48,970 nt of DNA from Pseudomonadota bacterium (GTDB taxonomy: Bacteria; Pseudomonadota; Alphaproteobacteria; Rhizobiales; Hyphomicrobiaceae). Under the pieces are notes generated by a model. It searched no databases, was not told where the DNA came from, and was given only the letters and a program-made list of their open reading frames with translations. The translations under genes were made by a program, and so were the position numbers. This document shows positions 48,718 to 48,970 of the stretch, in pieces. Within the stretch, counting starts at the first letter, position 1; each line of letters opens with the position of its first letter. The stretch is taken from assembly GCA_023387235.1 (NCBI GenBank), contig JAEWIJ010000148.1, positions 1-48,970 on the forward strand. The letters are read 5' to 3'.

Positions 48718-48970
48718 CGATCTTCTCCCTCGCGGATGGCGTGATCGGCTTGCGGGCTTCCGCGCGTACACTGGCGGCGGGCGCCTCGACGCCGAGATGG
48801 AATGTGAGAACGGTATCGCCGAGCGCGATGCGGTCACCGTCCTGAAGGGCCGCGCGCGCGGCCGGGCGGCCATTGAGCAACGTCTCGTTGCCTGTCCCGG
48901 CGGTGAGGTCCATGAGGACGAACTCGTCGTCGGGCGTGCGCTGGATGAGCGCGTGATGGCGATGGACGGC
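48599..48970 (-). CDS. FHA domain-containing protein, C-terminal part (truncated by window edge)
   Basis: The frame is open from the right edge to a stop at 48599-48601; the N-terminus is beyond 48970. The visible part begins inside an FHA domain: RHHALIQRTPDDEFVLMDL followed by GTGNETLLNGRPA and DGDRIALGDTVLTFHLG. The SRxH-like region (HRHHALI) retains His. After the domain comes a tail of low information, and its last 119 nt overlap the start of the next FHA gene in another frame. A possible frameshift is discussed in the findings. If unshifted, the C-terminal tail is about 55 residues of Arg/Ala-rich sequence. Confidence 0.75.
   Translation of the reverse strand, partial: AVHRHHALIQRTPDDEFVLMDLTAGTGNETLLNGRPAARAALQDGDRIALGDTVLTFHLGVEAPAASVRAEARKPITPSAREKIDDERDAGDEPAEWAADGIATRRIGPLKRLAARSTHRGRA

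Noticed and set aside
1..48970. CRISPR arrays, insertion sequences, integrases or prophage genes
   Set aside because: No regularly spaced direct repeats, transposase or integrase motifs were seen. Composition and gene style look uniform throughout.

Overview
This GC-rich window (roughly two-thirds G+C by eye) reads as the chromosome of an alphaproteobacterium, most likely Hyphomicrobiales (Rhizobiales). The grounds are a PopZ/DUF2497 polar-organising protein, a Caulobacter-type cpa/tad pilus locus, an NDUFAF5-like methyltransferase, many CoA-dependent catabolic genes and high-affinity ABC operons, and frequent GTG starts. Genus cannot be settled from the sequence alone. I see no rRNA, tRNA, CRISPR array, insertion sequence or prophage. 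About 40 protein genes fill almost all of the window.

Layout. 1-2919 (minus): an acyl-CoA catabolic operon with two unlike acyl-CoA dehydrogenases and an NDP-forming acyl-CoA synthetase cut by the left edge. 3086-6184 (minus): an M81 (MlrC/microcystinase-like) metallopeptidase downstream of glpD. 6365-15392 (minus): a tad/cpa locus in the order cpaA, cpaB, cpaC, cpaD, cpaE, cpaF, tadB, tadC, with a small Flp pilin gene transcribed divergently at 15703-15873. 15887-18604 (minus): a 905-residue DUF2339 multi-pass membrane protein. 18798-22509: an NDUFAF5-like methyltransferase, then mtnA flanked by two SDR-family genes that have lost key catalytic residues. 22516-23868 (minus): a PopZ-like protein with a very long Pro/Ala linker. 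24240-29915 (plus): guaB, an rsmB-type methyltransferase, a CoA-ester lyase, a class III CoA-transferase and a CoA-pyrophosphatase-like Nudix hydrolase.

29927-30892 (minus) is an EamA/DMT exporter, divergent from 31233-39551 (plus), a complete peptide-type ABC importer (binding protein, two permeases, two ATPases) followed by an M20 peptidase and a ChaN-like protein. 39576-46877 (minus) is a branched-chain-amino-acid-type (HAAT) ABC importer headed by a long-chain-type acyl-CoA synthetase, which suggests uptake of an organic acid coupled to CoA activation. 47083-48970 (minus) holds a PP2C phosphatase and two FHA-domain proteins, the last cut by the right edge.

Non-coding signals that stand out: strong stem-loops inside both ABC operons directly after the binding-protein genes, a composite GC-rich palindrome between the permease and ATPase genes of the peptide importer, and five convergent gene junctions (all of them in the window) with only 4-24 bp between stop codons. 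No single locus is clearly a new system. The best candidates for unexplored biology are the acyl-CoA-synthetase-HAAT operon, the degenerate SDR pair around mtnA, and the PP2C/FHA module at the right edge.
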